Source of the DNA: Lysobacter sp. yr284
GTDB lineage: Bacteria > Pseudomonadota > Gammaproteobacteria > Xanthomonadales > Xanthomonadaceae
DNA length: 64,000 nucleotides
NCBI RefSeq assembly: GCF_900107375.1
Contig: NZ_FNPT01000013.1
Span: 18,004-82,003, forward strand
Reading direction: 5' to 3'
The notes beneath the pieces were generated by a model, which saw only the letters and a list, made by a program, of their open reading frames with translations, had not been told where the DNA came from and made no database searches. The position numbers were made by a program, and so were the translations under genes. Below are positions 61,086 to 64,000 of the stretch, one piece after another; position 1 is the first letter of the stretch; the number at the start of each line of letters is the position of its first letter.

Positions 61086-61089
<4 letters not shown>
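60514..61089 (-). CDS. Cytidine/guanine deaminase-type zinc nucleoside deaminase
   Basis: 191 residues. Zn motifs HAEMMAF (about 85-91, His ligand and catalytic Glu) and PCCMC (about 117-121, two Cys ligands). [15 protein letters not shown] and [15 protein letters not shown] match the guanine deaminase/TadA-like group; the N-terminal ~35-residue extension ([20 protein letters not shown]) is not part of the core. Overlaps the glnS stop by 4 bp (ATGA), so it is translated with glutaminyl-tRNA synthetase. Free-base or nucleoside deamination is more likely than tRNA editing because the TadA-specific tail is absent. Confidence 0.88.
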
Positions 61090-62849
<1,760 letters not shown>

Positions 62850-63093
62850 GCGGCGCGGCATCTTCGGAAAAGGGAGAACCGGGAGTTTAGCCGGTGCGGC
62901 GCCGGCTTGCCTGGGCGCGCGGTCCCGCGTGCCGCGCCGGCGGCCGGGTTTGCCGGTCGTGCCGGTTGGCCGGCGGTGGCGCGCTCGGGGCGCTTTCACC
63001 GCGCGGACATGACGAAAGTGGGTGCGTGCGGCGCGGTTTTGCGGCGTATGCTGCCCGCAGACCCGCCTGGCCTGCCGGCCGAAGGACGCGACG

Positions 63094-63363
63094 ATGCGAG
63101 TCGTCTACGAAGCCGCCCACCTGATCGACGCCCATCTGGTCCGCCATGCGCTGGAAGACGCCGGGATTCCGGTGTTCCTGCGCGGCGAGGCGCTGATCGG
63201 CGGCATGGGCGAGCTGCCGTTGTTCGGCGCGGTGCAGGTGTGCGTGCCGGATGCGGCCTGGCCGCAGGCGGACGAGGTGGTCCAGGCGCTGGCCCTGGGC
63301 GACCCGCCGACCGAGCCGGAGCCGCAGGCGGCGATGCCGCCGCCGGCGTGGCTGCCGGCCTGA
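63094..63363 (+). CDS. DUF2007 small protein
   Basis: 89 residues. DUF2007 (putative signal-transducing) core: [39 protein letters not shown] and [17 protein letters not shown], a ferredoxin-like fold similar to PII-type small proteins, plus a Pro-rich tail. GAAGGA upstream of the ATG. Divergent from glnS. Biological role unknown. Confidence 0.88.
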   Translation: MRVVYEAAHLIDAHLVRHALEDAGIPVFLRGEALIGGMGELPLFGAVQVCVPDAAWPQADEVVQALALGDPPTEPEPQAAMPPPAWLPA

Positions 63364-63404
63364 GCGGCGCCACCGCCGTTCGCACGGGCGCCTGAAGCGC
63401 CCAG

Positions 63405-63560
63405 CCGCGGCCCCGGCCGCGGTCGCGCCGGGAGCGTCCCGGCGCCCAGCACCGTCTTTCCAACCCTTCGCGCCCGCGGCGGGGCGGCCGGCATCGCGCC
63501 GGCCGGCCCGCGCCGGACGCTCCGTCCGCGGCGCGCCGCGCACGGGCCATCGGAGTTTTC
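63405..63560. other. Run of GC-rich perfect hairpins before the EamA gene
   Basis: In the 271-bp gap 63364-63634: CCGCGGCC-CC-GGCCGCGG (63405-63422), GCGCCGGGA-GCG-TCCCGGCGC (63425-63445), GGCCGGC-ATCGC-GCCGGCC (63486-63504), then a weaker GGACG/CGTCC pair. No T tracts. Similar in style to 5597-5677. Confidence 0.5.
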
Positions 63561-63634
63561 CCCATGTTCCTGGCTATCGCATCGTCGCCCCACGCGCCCG
63601 CGGCCGCGGACCGCCGCGGGTCCCGGAGGCACGC

Positions 63635-64000
63635 ATGAACGCCTCGTCCTCCGCCCCCGCCGCGGGCTCCGGCGCGCCGCTGCTGCAGATGCTGCTCGGC
63701 GCCAGCGTGATCAGCAGCTCGGCGGTGTTCGTGCGCTGGGTCGAGATCGGCCCGGGCGCCTCGGCGTTCTGGCGCATGGGCCTGGCCGCGATCATCCTGC
63801 TGCTGTTGCTGGGCCAGCCGTGGCGGCGCGAGCGCCTGCGGCAGTGGCGGCCGCAGCCGCGCGTGCTCGGCCTGGTGATGCTGAGCGCGGTGTTCATGGC
63901 CTTCGACCTGTGGATGTGGCACCGCTCGATCGTCTATGTCGGCGTCGGCCTGTCGACCCTGCTGGCCAATTTCCAGGTGTTCGTGCTGGCCGGCGCGGGC
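63635..64000 (+). CDS. EamA/DMT family transporter, 3' end outside window
   Basis: First 122 residues of a ten-helix drug/metabolite transporter. CCCGGAGG precedes the ATG. Visible: helix 1 (LLQMLLGASVISSSAVFVRW), SAFWRMGLAAIILLLLLGQ (the conserved FxR of helix 2), VLGLVMLSAVFMAFDLWMWH, and SIVYVGVGLSTLLANFQVFV, the EamA repeat signature. Substrate unknown. Confidence 0.9.
   Translation, partial: MNASSSAPAAGSGAPLLQMLLGASVISSSAVFVRWVEIGPGASAFWRMGLAAIILLLLLGQPWRRERLRQWRPQPRVLGLVMLSAVFMAFDLWMWHRSIVYVGVGLSTLLANFQVFVLAGAG

Noticed and set aside
63364-63634. Searched for tRNA or small RNA gene
   Set aside because: Hairpins are present but no cloverleaf or T-loop consensus.

Overview
This 64 kb window is very GC-rich and densely coded. 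It looks like chromosome from a gammaproteobacterium of the Xanthomonadaceae/Lysobacteraceae, with Lysobacter the best guess. That placement rests on the Pil-Chp type chemosensory genes, the lgt-thyA-folA and lptD-surA-pdxA-rsmA-apaG-apaH neighbourhoods, many ATGA/GTGA start-stop overlaps, and several families of short palindromic intergenic repeats (REP-like). It is an inference from gene content, not a database match. I see no rRNA, tRNA, insertion sequence, prophage or CRISPR array.

Layout. 1-6347: end of a type IV pilus (Pil-Chp) chemosensory cluster, with a CheA-type hybrid kinase carrying a long minisatellite-encoded linker, a CheB-like protein that has lost its catalytic residues, and a CheW protein. 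6344-7462: a membrane acyltransferase. 8150-9295: a phosphate-selective-type porin. 9363-14932: an unusual compact signalling cassette of membrane CheA-like kinase, single-domain receiver and CheX phosphatase, followed by a second kinase paralog whose phospho-accepting histidine is replaced by arginine. 15153-17308 (minus): rsmE and bioA. 17389-19665: nudE-cysQ-mazG nucleotide house-cleaning operon. 19887-22892: small membrane and exported proteins. 23002-28803: an OmpR-type two-component system followed by a MacAB-type efflux set (adaptor, separate ATPase, separate permease). 28888-31791: an exported protein, diacylglycerol kinase and TerC.

32071-36517 holds a LemA lipoprotein followed by four overlapping TPM-domain genes, an expanded version of the usual LemA/TPM pair. 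36712-39669: lgt, thyA, a lipoprotein, folA. 39691-48378 (minus): two small genes, apaH-apaG, then lptD-surA-pdxA-rsmA (outer-membrane biogenesis, B6 synthesis, rRNA modification). 48554-51191: msrB, a histone-deacetylase-family enzyme, a cobalamin adenosyltransferase and a membrane protein that may be a BtuM-like cobalamin importer. 51456-53986: two overlapping ubiquinone hydroxylase genes. 54357-57760: a divergent MFS transporter and DUF1302 outer-membrane protein. 58214-64000: an EF-hand protein, rlmM, a nucleoside deaminase overlapping glnS, a DUF2007 protein and the start of an EamA transporter.

The best leads for something new are the kinase/receiver/CheX cassette with its apparently dead kinase paralog, the four-gene TPM array behind LemA, the catalytically degenerate CheB homolog with pentapeptide-like repeats, the cobalamin pair, and the repeat families, one copy of which lies inside a coding sequence and another of which spans a stop codon.
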